Shown here piece by piece: positions 26,218-35,058 of a stretch of 64,000 nt of DNA. This DNA comes from an uncultured Spirochaetales bacterium. Lineage in GTDB: Bacteria > Spirochaetota > Spirochaetia > Sphaerochaetales > Sphaerochaetaceae. Where the stretch lies: assembly GCA_944388965.1 (NCBI GenBank), contig CALXKL010000002.1, positions 215,321-279,320 on the forward strand, written 5' to 3'. Positions within the stretch are counted from its first letter, which is position 1, and every line of letters starts with the position of its first letter. The notes beneath the pieces were generated by a model. It saw nothing but the letters and a program-made list of their open reading frames with translations, had not been told where the DNA came from and did no database searches. Position numbers and translations under genes: made by a program.

Positions 26218-26246
26218 TGGAACAGAATGCCTCATTCTGCTAGATT
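26218..26246 (+). promoter_or_regulatory. lrgAB promoter containing a perfect palindrome
   Basis: TGGAAC (26218-26223), 17 bases, TAGATT (26241-26246). CAGAATG-CCT-CATTCTG at 26223-26239 is a perfect 7-3-7 palindrome filling the spacer, exactly where a repressor would block polymerase. AAAGGAG precedes the lrgA ATG. Confidence 0.5.
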
Positions 26247-26274
26247 CCAACTCGTCTTCAAAGGAGAATAAGCA

Positions 26275-26631
26275 ATGAGCATCCTTGCCCAGATGGCGAT
26301 CGTGTTCGCCACATGTCTTGCAGGAGAGGCACTCAGCGCCATCCTGCCATTCCCCTTCCCTTCGTCGATAGCGGCGATGCTTCTTCTGCTGGCCGCACTG
26401 TGGACCGGAATCCTGAAGGTCGAGCACATACGGCAGAAGAGCGACTTCCTGCTGTCGAACATGTCATTCTTCTTCATCCCCGCAGGCGTCAGGGTCATCG
26501 AGCACCTGTCTCTCGTCTCGGCCATCTGGTGGCGCTTCATCGTCGTCGTTGTCGTCTCCACCGTGGCCGTGTTCCTGGCCAGTGCGCTCGCCGCAGGCCT
26601 TGCCATGCGCTTCGGGAGGAGGAGACGATGA
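26275..26631 (+). CDS. lrgA: LrgA/CidA family membrane protein
   Basis: 118 residues with four membrane helices and a basic tail. The family block is ILPFPFPSSIAAMLLLLAAL, followed by SFFFIPAGVRVIEH. LrgA/CidA proteins are holin-like and are associated with control of murein hydrolases and, in some bacteria, with export or uptake of small organic acids. AAAGGAG lies eight bases before the ATG. Its stop overlaps the start of lrgB (ATGA), so the pair is one unit. Confidence 0.9.
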   Translation: MSILAQMAIVFATCLAGEALSAILPFPFPSSIAAMLLLLAALWTGILKVEHIRQKSDFLLSNMSFFFIPAGVRVIEHLSLVSAIWWRFIVVVVVSTVAVFLASALAAGLAMRFGRRRR

Positions 26632-27311
26632 GGGAGGCCGTATTCTCTTCGCCGTTCTTCGGCATCACGTTGTCGCTTGCTGCATACTGCATAGGCGTCA
26701 TGATCTGCAGGAGGACGTCCCTTGCCATATGCAATCCCCTGCTGATCAGCTACCTGATCATCATCCCGACTCTGCTTCTGGCAGGCATTCCGCTGGAATG
26801 GTATGAAAACGGAGGGGACCTCATCGACATGTTCCTCTCCCCAGCCACGGCGGTGCTGGCCCTCACCGTCTATCGCCAGAGGAAGCTCGTAAGGCGGCAT
26901 ATCATCGCGATAGCGGCAGGCACGGTCGCCGGATGCGTCACCTCCATCACGACGGTCTACGCGATGTGCCGTCTGCTCTCTCTGGACGGAATCGTCACCG
27001 CATCGCTCCTGCCCAAGAGCATCACGACGCCCATGGCCATCGCCGTATCGCAGTCCCTCGGTGGAATCGGACCGCTGACGGTCCTCGCCGTGATCTTCAC
27101 AGGAATACTCGGAAGCATCCTCGCCCCGTTGCTGACCAGGGTCTTCAGGATACGTGACGAGGTCGTCCAGGGCATCGCGATCGGAGCCTCCAGCCATGCC
27201 GTCGGTACGGGAAAGGCGATCGAAATGGGCGAGATACAGGGGGCCATGTCGTCCATCTCGCTTGTCATATCAGGCATCCTGACGGTTCTCGTGAGCATAC
27301 CGTTTTCCTGA
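26628..27311 (+). CDS. lrgB: LrgB/CidB family membrane protein
   Basis: 227 residues with about seven helices. LLPKSITTPMAIAVSQSLGG and GIAIGASSHAVGTGKAIEMG are the hallmark motifs of LrgB. It acts in the inner membrane with LrgA in the same transcript. ATG 26628 overlaps the lrgA stop. No LytSR-type regulator is encoded nearby; the palindrome in the promoter suggests a different control. Confidence 0.92.
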   Translation: MREAVFSSPFFGITLSLAAYCIGVMICRRTSLAICNPLLISYLIIIPTLLLAGIPLEWYENGGDLIDMFLSPATAVLALTVYRQRKLVRRHIIAIAAGTVAGCVTSITTVYAMCRLLSLDGIVTASLLPKSITTPMAIAVSQSLGGIGPLTVLAVIFTGILGSILAPLLTRVFRIRDEVVQGIAIGASSHAVGTGKAIEMGEIQGAMSSISLVISGILTVLVSIPFS

Positions 27312-27317
27312 GGGGAC

Positions 27318-27346
27318 TCGAAAAAGCGCTGCATGTGCGCTATATT
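27318..27346 (+). promoter_or_regulatory. Predicted leaderless promoter of first outer-membrane gene
   Basis: TCGAAA (27318-27323), 17 bases, TATATT (27341-27346), then six bases (CAGGCC) to the ATG. No Shine-Dalgarno is present. Confidence 0.4.
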
Positions 27347-27352
27347 CAGGCC

Positions 27353-27961
27353 ATGGGAAAAAGACTGTCGATCATCGTTCTGCTGACTTCACTCGTCCTC
27401 TCCTTTGCAACGGCGCAGGAAGCACCTGCCGTGCCTCCGATATACAGCTATGCATCCATGAGCTCGGGCTACGGTGCACTCCTGTCCGACCAGCCGTATG
27501 TCCAGGCCATCCCGCTCGGCGTGCAGACGGGCGTGCTGTCCAACAGCGACGACGGACGCCTGGCGCTGGGCTTCGGCACGAGGATGGACATGGAATTCGG
27601 CATCACGGACGGCTCGGACTTCTCGCTCGACATGCTGATGGGCATGGAGTGCATGTACCGCTTCAGCCGGAACGTCGCCCTCGACTTCATGTTCGGCCTC
27701 GCCGTGGGCATCGTCGACACGGCCTCCACTTTGGACGATGTGGTTACGCTGGGACCGGGAGCGGCAGCGCTCGTTCGCTTCACTCCAAGCCATATGAACC
27801 TCGTATCACTGGACATCGGCATGGCGGCATACGCACACATCGGCATCGATGCCGACTACATCGGCGCTTCTCTAGTGCCGTTCATAGGCATCACGTTCGA
27901 CTTCACCGGATTCCCGTATCTCGCACTGCCGCATTATGCAGCGCACATCCTGGTCTACTGA
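27353..27961 (+). CDS. Putative outer-membrane beta-barrel protein
   Basis: 202 residues. A signal peptide (MGKRLSIIVLLTSLVLSF, cut near ATAQ) is followed by alternating strands rich in Gly and aromatic residues, ending HYAAHILVY with a terminal aromatic, as in small outer-membrane barrels. The function is not known. ATG 27353 begins the signal peptide; an upstream in-frame ATG at 27335 overlaps the promoter. The next gene is a second barrel protein 11 bases downstream. Confidence 0.75.
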   Translation: MGKRLSIIVLLTSLVLSFATAQEAPAVPPIYSYASMSSGYGALLSDQPYVQAIPLGVQTGVLSNSDDGRLALGFGTRMDMEFGITDGSDFSLDMLMGMECMYRFSRNVALDFMFGLAVGIVDTASTLDDVVTLGPGAAALVRFTPSHMNLVSLDIGMAAYAHIGIDADYIGASLVPFIGITFDFTGFPYLALPHYAAHILVY

Positions 27962-27972
27962 GGGAGGAGAAG

Positions 27973-28545
27973 ATGAAGAGAATCATCCTGGCCGCACTGC
28001 TGGTCATATGCTCGGCGGCCGCGCTTCCGGCATTCGACAACACCACGTACCTGGGACTCAGCGCAGGCAGCAGCGTCGACCGGTACGACGACACGGGCCG
28101 CGGTCAGATGGTGTACGGAGCCACCGTGTTCGGAGAGCTGCTGTTCGAAGACGACTGGTACGGCATATCGTTCCAGGCCAGCGCGCTTTCAAACTTCTCC
28201 AGCGACCTGCCAAGCCTGAACGTCTCCGGAGGACTCGGAGTGAGCATAAAGGCCCGCATGGGCAGGTTCTCCCTCACATTCATGCCGGGCTTCAGCCTCA
28301 GGGCCGACTCCAGACCGGCCTTCCGTCAGGCCGACTTCTACACGGGCGTGTACCTGGAGACGGTTGCATCCTTCAAGGTGTCGCAGAGCTTCGCCCTGTT
28401 CGCCGCCTGGGACGCCTCGTACTACTTCCACCAGATCGGAGAGAGGGGGACCAGGTCCTTCGCCCTGACGAACACCGTCACGCTCGGCATGGGATACCAG
28501 TGGGACCCCTCCAGTCCCGACCAGAGGCGGTACGTGGTGTACTGA
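27973..28545 (+). CDS. Putative outer-membrane beta-barrel protein
   Basis: 190 residues. The signal peptide MKRIILAALLVICSAAALPA is followed by amphipathic strands (SFQASALSNFSSDL, GRFSLTFMPGFSLRA) and a terminal YVVY, so it is likely to sit in the outer membrane. It resembles its neighbour in size and architecture but not clearly in sequence. GGGAGGAGAAG directly precedes the ATG. It may be cotranscribed with the preceding gene. Confidence 0.75.
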   Translation: MKRIILAALLVICSAAALPAFDNTTYLGLSAGSSVDRYDDTGRGQMVYGATVFGELLFEDDWYGISFQASALSNFSSDLPSLNVSGGLGVSIKARMGRFSLTFMPGFSLRADSRPAFRQADFYTGVYLETVASFKVSQSFALFAAWDASYYFHQIGERGTRSFALTNTVTLGMGYQWDPSSPDQRRYVVY

Positions 28546-28551
28546 CCTGTC

Positions 28552-29751
28552 CTATTCCTGGTTCTTCCTCATCAGCTTCTCTGCAAGCGTTCTGAGAGAC
28601 GAGAACGTGTAGTCGCACGGGATGAGTGCATAGCTCTTGGTGCGCTTGAGCACCAGCGCCCCCGGCTCCTTCTCCAGCGAATAGAATCCAGACGATATCC
28701 TGGGGTTGTCGTAGCTGGCGAAGGCCTGTGCGGACACGAGGTCGATCCACTGTCCCGGCTTGAGCACGTATGATGTGGGCGACTGGAAGGCGCCATGATG
28801 GTCCAGTCTCCCATGGCCCAGCGTAAGGCTGAACACCTGCGGGGTCCCTCCTTCATAGAGGGCCCAGGGACTGTCCATCCGGCCCAGGAGGTTCATCGCG
28901 ATGTCGATGTCCGGACATTTCATCACGCTGTCGTCGAATCTGCTCGACGGCGTCGGGAAGAGCACCATGTAGACCATCTGGAGACGGGGGTTTATCACAC
29001 TGATCCATCCCAGCTCCTCGCCATGGGCGACCTCGCCCGCAAGATAGTCGTACGAACCGGTGGCGCCTGGTATGTACGACGCGTCGAGAGGCATTCCGTT
29101 GATGGACGGCGCGTGGCGCAGGTCGTTGAAGTGGACACCGCTGCGCAGACGATTGAAAGCGACCTCCCTGAAGTTGGGGCTGTAGGCGGAGAACGTAGCA
29201 GGAACGGTGTTGATGAAACATCCCGACTCCAGGAACGGAGGAGAGAGCATGGTATGGACTCCGGCGTTGTATGTCAGGTCCTCGTCACCGGTGTTGACCA
29301 GTCTGACCAGCGTATACAGGACAGGATGGTCGCTCAGGAGCATGTCGACCTTGGTCGCATGATAGCGGTTGTGCTCCTGCCGGCTCTTCATCTCGCTCAG
29401 CCTCCACAGACCCCCGCTCTCTCCATCCGAGCCGTAGCGGCGGACCATCCAGTATGTATTGCTGGTCAGGATGCTGTCCTCGTCCTTCGACGGGAACGTG
29501 ATGTAGATGCCTCCAGCCTGGTAGAAGCTCTGGCGGCTCTTCCACCAGTCGGCGTTCTGGTCGCTGAGGACCCCGATTCCACGGCCGCGGAAATACGGCA
29601 GGCTGAGCGCGTTGACGTAGCCGCCCTGGACACAGCGTGCAGACAGCTCTATGGCGACCTCGCCCTGGTCCTCGATGAGGGCCCTGACGAGATTGTTGCT
29701 CATGTACGTCGCGTTGCGCGACTCCCACAGGGGTATGCGCCTTATATCCAT
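28552..29751 (-). CDS. Unknown protein, possibly galactose-mutarotase-like fold
   Basis: 399 residues, no signal peptide or membrane segment. The order of beta-rich segments, the start NNLVRALIEDQGEVAIELSA and the later GHGRLDHHGAFQSPTSYVL recall aldose-epimerase/DUF4432-like sugar-binding folds, but no catalytic motif is certain. It is divergent from the GH36-like gene, with only 50 bases between the starts, so a shared carbohydrate substrate is likely. The function is not assigned. Confidence 0.7.
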   Translation of the reverse strand: MDIRRIPLWESRNATYMSNNLVRALIEDQGEVAIELSARCVQGGYVNALSLPYFRGRGIGVLSDQNADWWKSRQSFYQAGGIYITFPSKDEDSILTSNTYWMVRRYGSDGESGGLWRLSEMKSRQEHNRYHATKVDMLLSDHPVLYTLVRLVNTGDEDLTYNAGVHTMLSPPFLESGCFINTVPATFSAYSPNFREVAFNRLRSGVHFNDLRHAPSINGMPLDASYIPGATGSYDYLAGEVAHGEELGWISVINPRLQMVYMVLFPTPSSRFDDSVMKCPDIDIAMNLLGRMDSPWALYEGGTPQVFSLTLGHGRLDHHGAFQSPTSYVLKPGQWIDLVSAQAFASYDNPRISSGFYSLEKEPGALVLKRTKSYALIPCDYTFSSLRTLAEKLMRKNQE

Positions 29752-29780
29752 TTGCCAACCCGCTTGCGTAATTGTATCAT
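29752..29780 (+). promoter_or_regulatory. Promoter of the GH36-like/gpsA/rluA series
   Basis: TTGCCA (29752-29757), 17 bases, TATCAT (29775-29780). The leader of about 15 bases contains AAGGA about 11 bases before the ATG. A minus-strand TACAAT (29776-29771) overlaps this -10 and may serve the divergent gene. Confidence 0.5.
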
Positions 29781-29801
29781 ATCCCCAAGGACATCTTTTA
29801 C

Positions 29802-32075
29802 ATGATAACAGTCAAGAACAATGTTTTCCACCTGGCCACCAGCCATACCAGCTATGTGTTCATGATCGATGGACGCGGCATGGCAGAGCATCTGTACTAC
29901 GGACCGCTTCTCAGACATCCCGAACACGATGTGGATGCACTCGTCCCCAAGCGCTCCGTGCCACGCCAGGGGGAGGTGTCCCAGAGCGAGAAGGACTGGT
30001 CCACCAATCCATCGGACCTTCCGCAGGAGGCATCGTTCGAGGGCGGAGGGGACTTCCGCACTCCGTTCATCGCGATAGACGAGTCGCGCGGGTGCGCCTG
30101 CGGCATGGACCTGCGCTACAGGCACAGCGAGACGTTCAGCGGAATCAGGAGGATCTCATCCGGCCTGCCCCAGGCCATCGGCTCGGAGGACGAGGTCCAC
30201 GGTCTCAGGCTCGACTTCCAGGACGACCTGAACAACATCACGCTGTCGCTCTACTACACAGTCTTCCCCTCGTCCGACACGATAGTCAGGCGCGCCGTGG
30301 TCAAGAACGCGTCCAGACGCACCATCACGCTCAGGAAAATCGCAAGCATGCAGCTCGACCTGTACGAGAGCGGCTACGGCGTCACGTTCTTCACGGGCCC
30401 CTGGGGTCGCGAGAACAGGCCATGCACGCATCTGCTGCCCTGCTCCACCCTGGTCAACGAATCCAGGACGGGCTTCACGGGACAGAGCTCGAACATCTTC
30501 ATCCTGGAAGGACGAGGATCGTGCATCATCACGGGTCTGCTGTACTGCGGCGACCACAAGGCAACCATCGAGACGGGAGCGTACTCGACGGTCCACATCG
30601 TCAGCGGGATCAACGAGGAGACCATACACCCCGTCCTCGAACCGGGCGAGTCGTTCGAGACCCCCGAGGCGTTCATGACCCTGGCCGCAGACCGCAGCCG
30701 ATGCACATACGCCCTTCAGCACTTCGAGGAGAACCACATCATGAGAGGCACCTGGCGCAACAGGTTGAGGCCGGTGTCATTCAGCACCCGCCACGTCCTC
30801 GGACTCGACGTGCGCGAGGACAGGGTGCGGGATCTGATCCGGCTGGCCGGACAGATGGGCTTCGAGATGTTCGTGCTGGACGACGGGTGGTTCGGAGTAA
30901 GGAACAGCAAGGACGATTCGGTCGGCGACTGGAGCGCCAACCCGATGAAGCTGCCCGAAGGACTTGCCCAGGTGTCCAGGGAATGCCACAAGGCCGGCAT
31001 GCTCTTCGGAGTATGGCTCAGCCCGGAATGTGCGAGTCTCCACAGCAGGCTGGCGATGGAGCATCCGGACTGGCTGGTCAGGAACCCGAGGCGCAGGTCG
31101 TCACCGATCGAGAACGGACAGTACGTGCTGGACATCACCCGGCACGAGGTGTACGAATACGTGCTGGAGACGATATGCGGACTGATAGAGCGGACCGGAA
31201 TCGATGCTGTCAGGTGGTCGATAGGAACCCAGCTGGCGGACCTGTGGTCGCGCTCCGAAAAGCCGGACGGCCAGTGGAGACACCGCTACATCTGCGCATT
31301 CTACAAGCTGCAGCGCTCGATCGCCCTCAGCTTCCCAAATCTTCTCATAGAGAACACCAGCGACACGGGGCCGCGCCTGGATGCAGGCCTGCTCGCATCC
31401 TCCGCCATCGTGGGCGGCTGTTCGCTGAGCGACCCGTTCGAGCAGCTGGACTCGTTCTGCGGAGCCGTCCAGATCATGCCGCCCTCGGCCCTGTCGACCA
31501 TGCTCGCATCCAGAAGGTTCAACCTCGAAGGGCGCTACACGAGCTTCTCAAGCGCATTCAACATCGGACTTTTCGGATGCCTGTCCTATTCGATCGACCT
31601 CAGGAGGCTGTCGCGCAAGGAGCGTCAGGCAATCGCGGGACAGCTGGAGTTCTACAGGATGTACCGGCATGTGACGCAGTTCGGCCGCTACAGGATCCGT
31701 CACGATGGACAGAGGACACAGATCAGCGCATGCGATGCCGACGCTTCGACCATCCTGGTCCTGCTCGCGGTCAGGAACATGGAGGCCAACGGCCCTGACG
31801 ACATCCTGTACGTCGAGGATGCCAGGGAGGATGCGCTGTACAGCCTCACGCGCAGGGACGAGGACGAGGAGATCGTCCTGGGGGACGAATACTACAGCGC
31901 GCCTCCTCTGGAGAAGGAGTCGTACGTGGTGGGAGGCGACACGCTGCGCCACGCGGGGGCGAGGCTTGCAAGAGGCTACCAGGGAGGTGCATACAGCGAA
32001 GAGATGAGGGTGATGGGAGACCATTCCACCAGACTGTATGTGATAAAAAGGATCGACAGGGAGGATGACAGGTGA
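29802..32075 (+). CDS. GH36 alpha-galactosidase-like protein lacking the catalytic nucleophile
   Basis: 757 residues, the usual GH36 length. The N-terminal supersandwich, the barrel block MFVLDDGWFGVRNSKDD and the segment VGDWSANPMKLPEGL are conserved. At the nucleophile position, where active enzymes have KWD, this protein reads VRWSIG: Ser473 replaces Asp. The Gly-rich motif near the substrate is changed to ENTSDTGPRLDAG, while SLSDPFEQLDSF keeps an Asp at the acid/base site. It is therefore either inactive, a binding protein, or uses another residue. ATG 29802 is preferred over a TTG at 29772. Confidence 0.85.
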   Translation: MITVKNNVFHLATSHTSYVFMIDGRGMAEHLYYGPLLRHPEHDVDALVPKRSVPRQGEVSQSEKDWSTNPSDLPQEASFEGGGDFRTPFIAIDESRGCACGMDLRYRHSETFSGIRRISSGLPQAIGSEDEVHGLRLDFQDDLNNITLSLYYTVFPSSDTIVRRAVVKNASRRTITLRKIASMQLDLYESGYGVTFFTGPWGRENRPCTHLLPCSTLVNESRTGFTGQSSNIFILEGRGSCIITGLLYCGDHKATIETGAYSTVHIVSGINEETIHPVLEPGESFETPEAFMTLAADRSRCTYALQHFEENHIMRGTWRNRLRPVSFSTRHVLGLDVREDRVRDLIRLAGQMGFEMFVLDDGWFGVRNSKDDSVGDWSANPMKLPEGLAQVSRECHKAGMLFGVWLSPECASLHSRLAMEHPDWLVRNPRRRSSPIENGQYVLDITRHEVYEYVLETICGLIERTGIDAVRWSIGTQLADLWSRSEKPDGQWRHRYICAFYKLQRSIALSFPNLLIENTSDTGPRLDAGLLASSAIVGGCSLSDPFEQLDSFCGAVQIMPPSALSTMLASRRFNLEGRYTSFSSAFNIGLFGCLSYSIDLRRLSRKERQAIAGQLEFYRMYRHVTQFGRYRIRHDGQRTQISACDADASTILVLLAVRNMEANGPDDILYVEDAREDALYSLTRRDEDEEIVLGDEYYSAPPLEKESYVVGGDTLRHAGARLARGYQGGAYSEEMRVMGDHSTRLYVIKRIDREDDR

Positions 32076-33040
32076 TGAGGAAGAACAACATAGTCGTAGC
32101 AGGAGGCGGCGTATTCGGCACATCGATCGCCGAGCGTCTTGCATGGAACAGGGAGAACCGTGTGGTGATCCATTCGGTGGAGGAGGAGGTGGTCCGTACC
32201 ATCAACGAACAGCACAGGAACGTGAAGTACTTCCCCACCCGCTTCCTGAACATGAACCTCACCGCAAGCGGAGACTACGACGTGTTCCGGGATGCGGATG
32301 CGATCTTCCTCGTCATCCCGTCCAAGGCCATAGTCAGCTTCTCCCACGAGATGCGCAAGTACACGGGAGAAAGGGAGCCCCTGGTCATAAACCTGGCAAA
32401 GGGCATGAGCGACGACGGTGCGTTCATAACGGAGAACATCCCGTTCACCCGCACGGCCAGCATGAAGGGCCCCAGCTTCGCCATCGAGGTCCTCAACGGA
32501 ATGCCGACGGCATTCACGTTCGGAGGAAGACGGGATGACTATCTGTACGTCAAGAACGAGATCTTCAAGGGCACCAGCCTCATGCTCGACCATACCGACG
32601 ACGTGCGCGGCGTGGAGCTCACCTCCATTCTGAAGAACATGTACGCCATCGCCATCGGAGTCGTATCGGGAAGGTACTCCAGCCCGAATGTCGACTTCCT
32701 CGTATACACCAGGGCCGTGAACGAGATGAGGGCCTTCCTGAGAATGTTCAACTGCGACGAGGAGACCATCTTCCGCTACTGCGCCATCGGCGACCTGGGA
32801 CTGACCGGACTCAACGATCTGTCGAGGAACAGGACGCTGGGCATGCTGATCGGAAAGGGCTTCGACTACAGCACGGGAAACACCGCGACGCTTGTCGAAG
32901 GACACAGGACGATAAGGCTTCTGGGGGAGCTCACCCGCGAAAAGGGCGTGGACAAGGACTACCCCATAGTGCAGGCGCTATATAGGCTCATGTACGAAGG
33001 GGCCAGTCTCAACGACTACATTCTCTCGGTGATCGGCTGA
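32072..33040 (+). CDS. gpsA: Glycerol-3-phosphate dehydrogenase-like NAD(P)-dependent enzyme
   Basis: 322 residues. NIVVAGGGVFGTSIAERLAW is the Rossmann nucleotide site, KGPSFAIEV the family substrate motif and LKNMYAIAIGVVSG the catalytic Lys region (usual form KNVYAI). GpsA makes sn-glycerol-3-phosphate for phospholipids. The ATG at 32075 or the GTG at 32072 may start it; GGGAGG serves both. It overlaps the end of the GH36-like gene by four bases, and its stop overlaps the next start (TGATG). Confidence 0.85.
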   Translation: MMRKNNIVVAGGGVFGTSIAERLAWNRENRVVIHSVEEEVVRTINEQHRNVKYFPTRFLNMNLTASGDYDVFRDADAIFLVIPSKAIVSFSHEMRKYTGEREPLVINLAKGMSDDGAFITENIPFTRTASMKGPSFAIEVLNGMPTAFTFGGRRDDYLYVKNEIFKGTSLMLDHTDDVRGVELTSILKNMYAIAIGVVSGRYSSPNVDFLVYTRAVNEMRAFLRMFNCDEETIFRYCAIGDLGLTGLNDLSRNRTLGMLIGKGFDYSTGNTATLVEGHRTIRLLGELTREKGVDKDYPIVQALYRLMYEGASLNDYILSVIG

Positions 33041-34272
33041 TGCTGCAGCTTCTCGACCCGCTGAAGGCCAGGGAACTCCTGGTCCGCTTCATCGCGTTGC
33101 TCGAGGGCGAAGGCGTGCTGTCACGTCGGAAGGACGACGTCATGCTGGGCTGTCTGGTGGCCAGGGCGCCTGGCGGTCAGATATGCCAGGCATATGCCTT
33201 CTCCGGCGCCCTTCACGGGTCCTACATCCACGAGCGCTTTGTGCCTCCCTGCTTCTCCGTCCATGGATTCGAAGACATAGTGGACGAATACGACAGCCGG
33301 ATACACTGCTACAGCGACAGGATCGAACGGGGCGAAAAGGACCTCGAGAGGACACGCAGCGCACTGTCCAACGAATGTCTGGAGAGGATCAGGTCGCTGT
33401 ACACGTTCTACACTCCAAACGGCAAGATCGGCTTCAATGACATGGGTATACGGAGCATGCCCACCGGCACGGGCGACTGCGCCACGGTGAAGCTCATCTC
33501 CTACTGCTTCAGACGCGGCTGGGAGCCTTTGAGCCTGTGCGAGATGTACTATGGAGACGGGAGCACGCGCCACCATCACCTGCAGGAGTGCACTCCATGC
33601 GACGAGAAGTGCGCTCTGGTGCTGCCGCACATCCTCCGCATCCCGGTCATATACTCCGACGACTCGATCGTCGTGGTGGACAAGCCTGCCGGCATGCTGT
33701 CCGTCCCCGGACGGGGAGAGGACAAGCAGGACTGCGCCACGGCACGTGTGAAGGCGGTCTTCCCCTCGATTCCGGACAACCCGTCCGTGCACCGTCTGGA
33801 CATGGACACCTCCGGAGTCCTGGTGATGGCCAAGGACGATGCGGCCAAGAGCTCGATCTCCCGCCAGTTCGAACTGAGGCAGACAAGGAAGGAGTACATC
33901 GCCCTGGTCGAAGGCGTCGTCAGACAGGACGAGGGCACGATCGACCTGCCACTCCGGCTGGATGTCGACGACAGGCCCCGGCAGATAGTCGATGAAGAGC
34001 ATGGGAAGAAGGCCGTCACCCGTTTCGAGAGGATTGCAGTTGAGATCGTTGATGGAAGACCGGTGACCCGTATCCGCTTCGCTCCGCTGACCGGACGCAC
34101 GCACCAGATAAGGGTCCATGCGGCCTACGGTCTTGGACACCCTGTCGTCGGGGACAGACTGTACGGAGAGAGACTGCCAGGGCAGAGGCTATGCCTGCAT
34201 GCAGGCACTCTGGAGTTCACGCATCCGGCCACCGGCACACGCGTCTCATTCTCGTCACCCTGCCCATTCTAG
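33040..34272 (+). CDS. RluA-family pseudouridine synthase with N-terminal extension
   Basis: 410 residues. Residues 1-205 are an extra region with several Cys and His (CTPCDEKC near its end). Residues 205-410 are the RluA catalytic domain: VVVDKPAGMLSVPG, the active Asp in HRLDMDTSGVLVMAK, and LTGRTHQIRVHAA. It isomerises uridine in rRNA or tRNA; the target is not predictable. The start overlaps the gpsA-like stop. Its last 18 bases overlap the convergent PHP gene. Confidence 0.9.
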   Translation: MLQLLDPLKARELLVRFIALLEGEGVLSRRKDDVMLGCLVARAPGGQICQAYAFSGALHGSYIHERFVPPCFSVHGFEDIVDEYDSRIHCYSDRIERGEKDLERTRSALSNECLERIRSLYTFYTPNGKIGFNDMGIRSMPTGTGDCATVKLISYCFRRGWEPLSLCEMYYGDGSTRHHHLQECTPCDEKCALVLPHILRIPVIYSDDSIVVVDKPAGMLSVPGRGEDKQDCATARVKAVFPSIPDNPSVHRLDMDTSGVLVMAKDDAAKSSISRQFELRQTRKEYIALVEGVVRQDEGTIDLPLRLDVDDRPRQIVDEEHGKKAVTRFERIAVEIVDGRPVTRIRFAPLTGRTHQIRVHAAYGLGHPVVGDRLYGERLPGQRLCLHAGTLEFTHPATGTRVSFSSPCPF

Positions 34273-35058
34273 CGGCCCCGGCGCGGCGACCGGAGCGACC
34301 AGAGAGACGCCGTGTTCCTGGGCGAAGGCCTCTATGAGCGGCCTTCTAGCCACCAGATTGGATACCTTGTGGGCATCAGTGGAGAGTATGGCCTTGGCTC
34401 CCATCTCGGCGACCATGTCCCAGAAGGGACCATAGGGGTAAGGCGCACGTCCGTCCACCTGGGGCTTCTGGAGCCCGTTCGCATTGATCTCCAGCGGCAC
34501 GTCATGGTCTTTCGCCGCCTGGATTATGTCGCGAGCTGCGCGCCTGGCGGTCTCGTCCCACTGGAAGTAGCCTGCCATATAGAGGTCCGGGTGCGCCACG
34601 AAGTCGAAGAGCCCTGTATCCAGTGCACCTACAAGCTGGTCGCAGAAGCGAAGCACGTCATCAGGCTCCAGCCTGTCGGAGAACGGCGACACCCTGCTCT
34701 CGTCGGCACGGACGATGAAATGGGTGCCGGTGATGAGGTAGTCCACCCTTCCGCTGGCCCTGAGGTCCTCGAAGAACGACCTGTAGCGGGGGAAGTAGTC
34801 GCATTCATAGCCGGTCTTGATCGGCATCTCCACCCTTTCCTGCTGCGCCCTTATGTCGCTCTCGTAGTCCTTCATCTGCTCGAAGCGCATCCTGGAGCGC
34901 AGAAGGAAGCCGTCCGGAAACGGGCAGTGCTCGCTGAAGCCCAGCAGCACCAGGCCCTTGTCGACGGCCTCGTCCACGTATTCGGCTATCGTGCCGCTAC
35001 CGTGTCCGCAGTAGAATGAATGGGTATGTATGTTGTAGCGTTCAATGGACTTGCTCAT
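34255..35058 (-). CDS. PHP-domain phosphatase, histidinol-phosphatase (HisK)-like
   Basis: 267 residues. The PHP metal motif NIHTHSFYCGHG starts the protein, LGFSEHCPFP supplies the second His, GTHFIV and FVAHPDLYM later metal ligands, and STDAHKV the C-terminal Asp/His. The size and pattern fit HisK-type histidinol-phosphate phosphatases, but other phosphoesters are possible because no other his genes are nearby. ATG 35058 is preferred over a TTG at 35067. It overlaps mltG by 17 bases. Confidence 0.82.
   Translation of the reverse strand: MSKSIERYNIHTHSFYCGHGSGTIAEYVDEAVDKGLVLLGFSEHCPFPDGFLLRSRMRFEQMKDYESDIRAQQERVEMPIKTGYECDYFPRYRSFFEDLRASGRVDYLITGTHFIVRADESRVSPFSDRLEPDDVLRFCDQLVGALDTGLFDFVAHPDLYMAGYFQWDETARRAARDIIQAAKDHDVPLEINANGLQKPQVDGRAPYPYGPFWDMVAEMGAKAILSTDAHKVSNLVARRPLIEAFAQEHGVSLVAPVAAPGPLEWAG

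Noticed and set aside
29651..31798. 715-codon plus frame overlapping the GH36-like gene in another frame
   Set aside because: The GH36 frame has clear family motifs; the other is Arg/Gly/His-rich noise.
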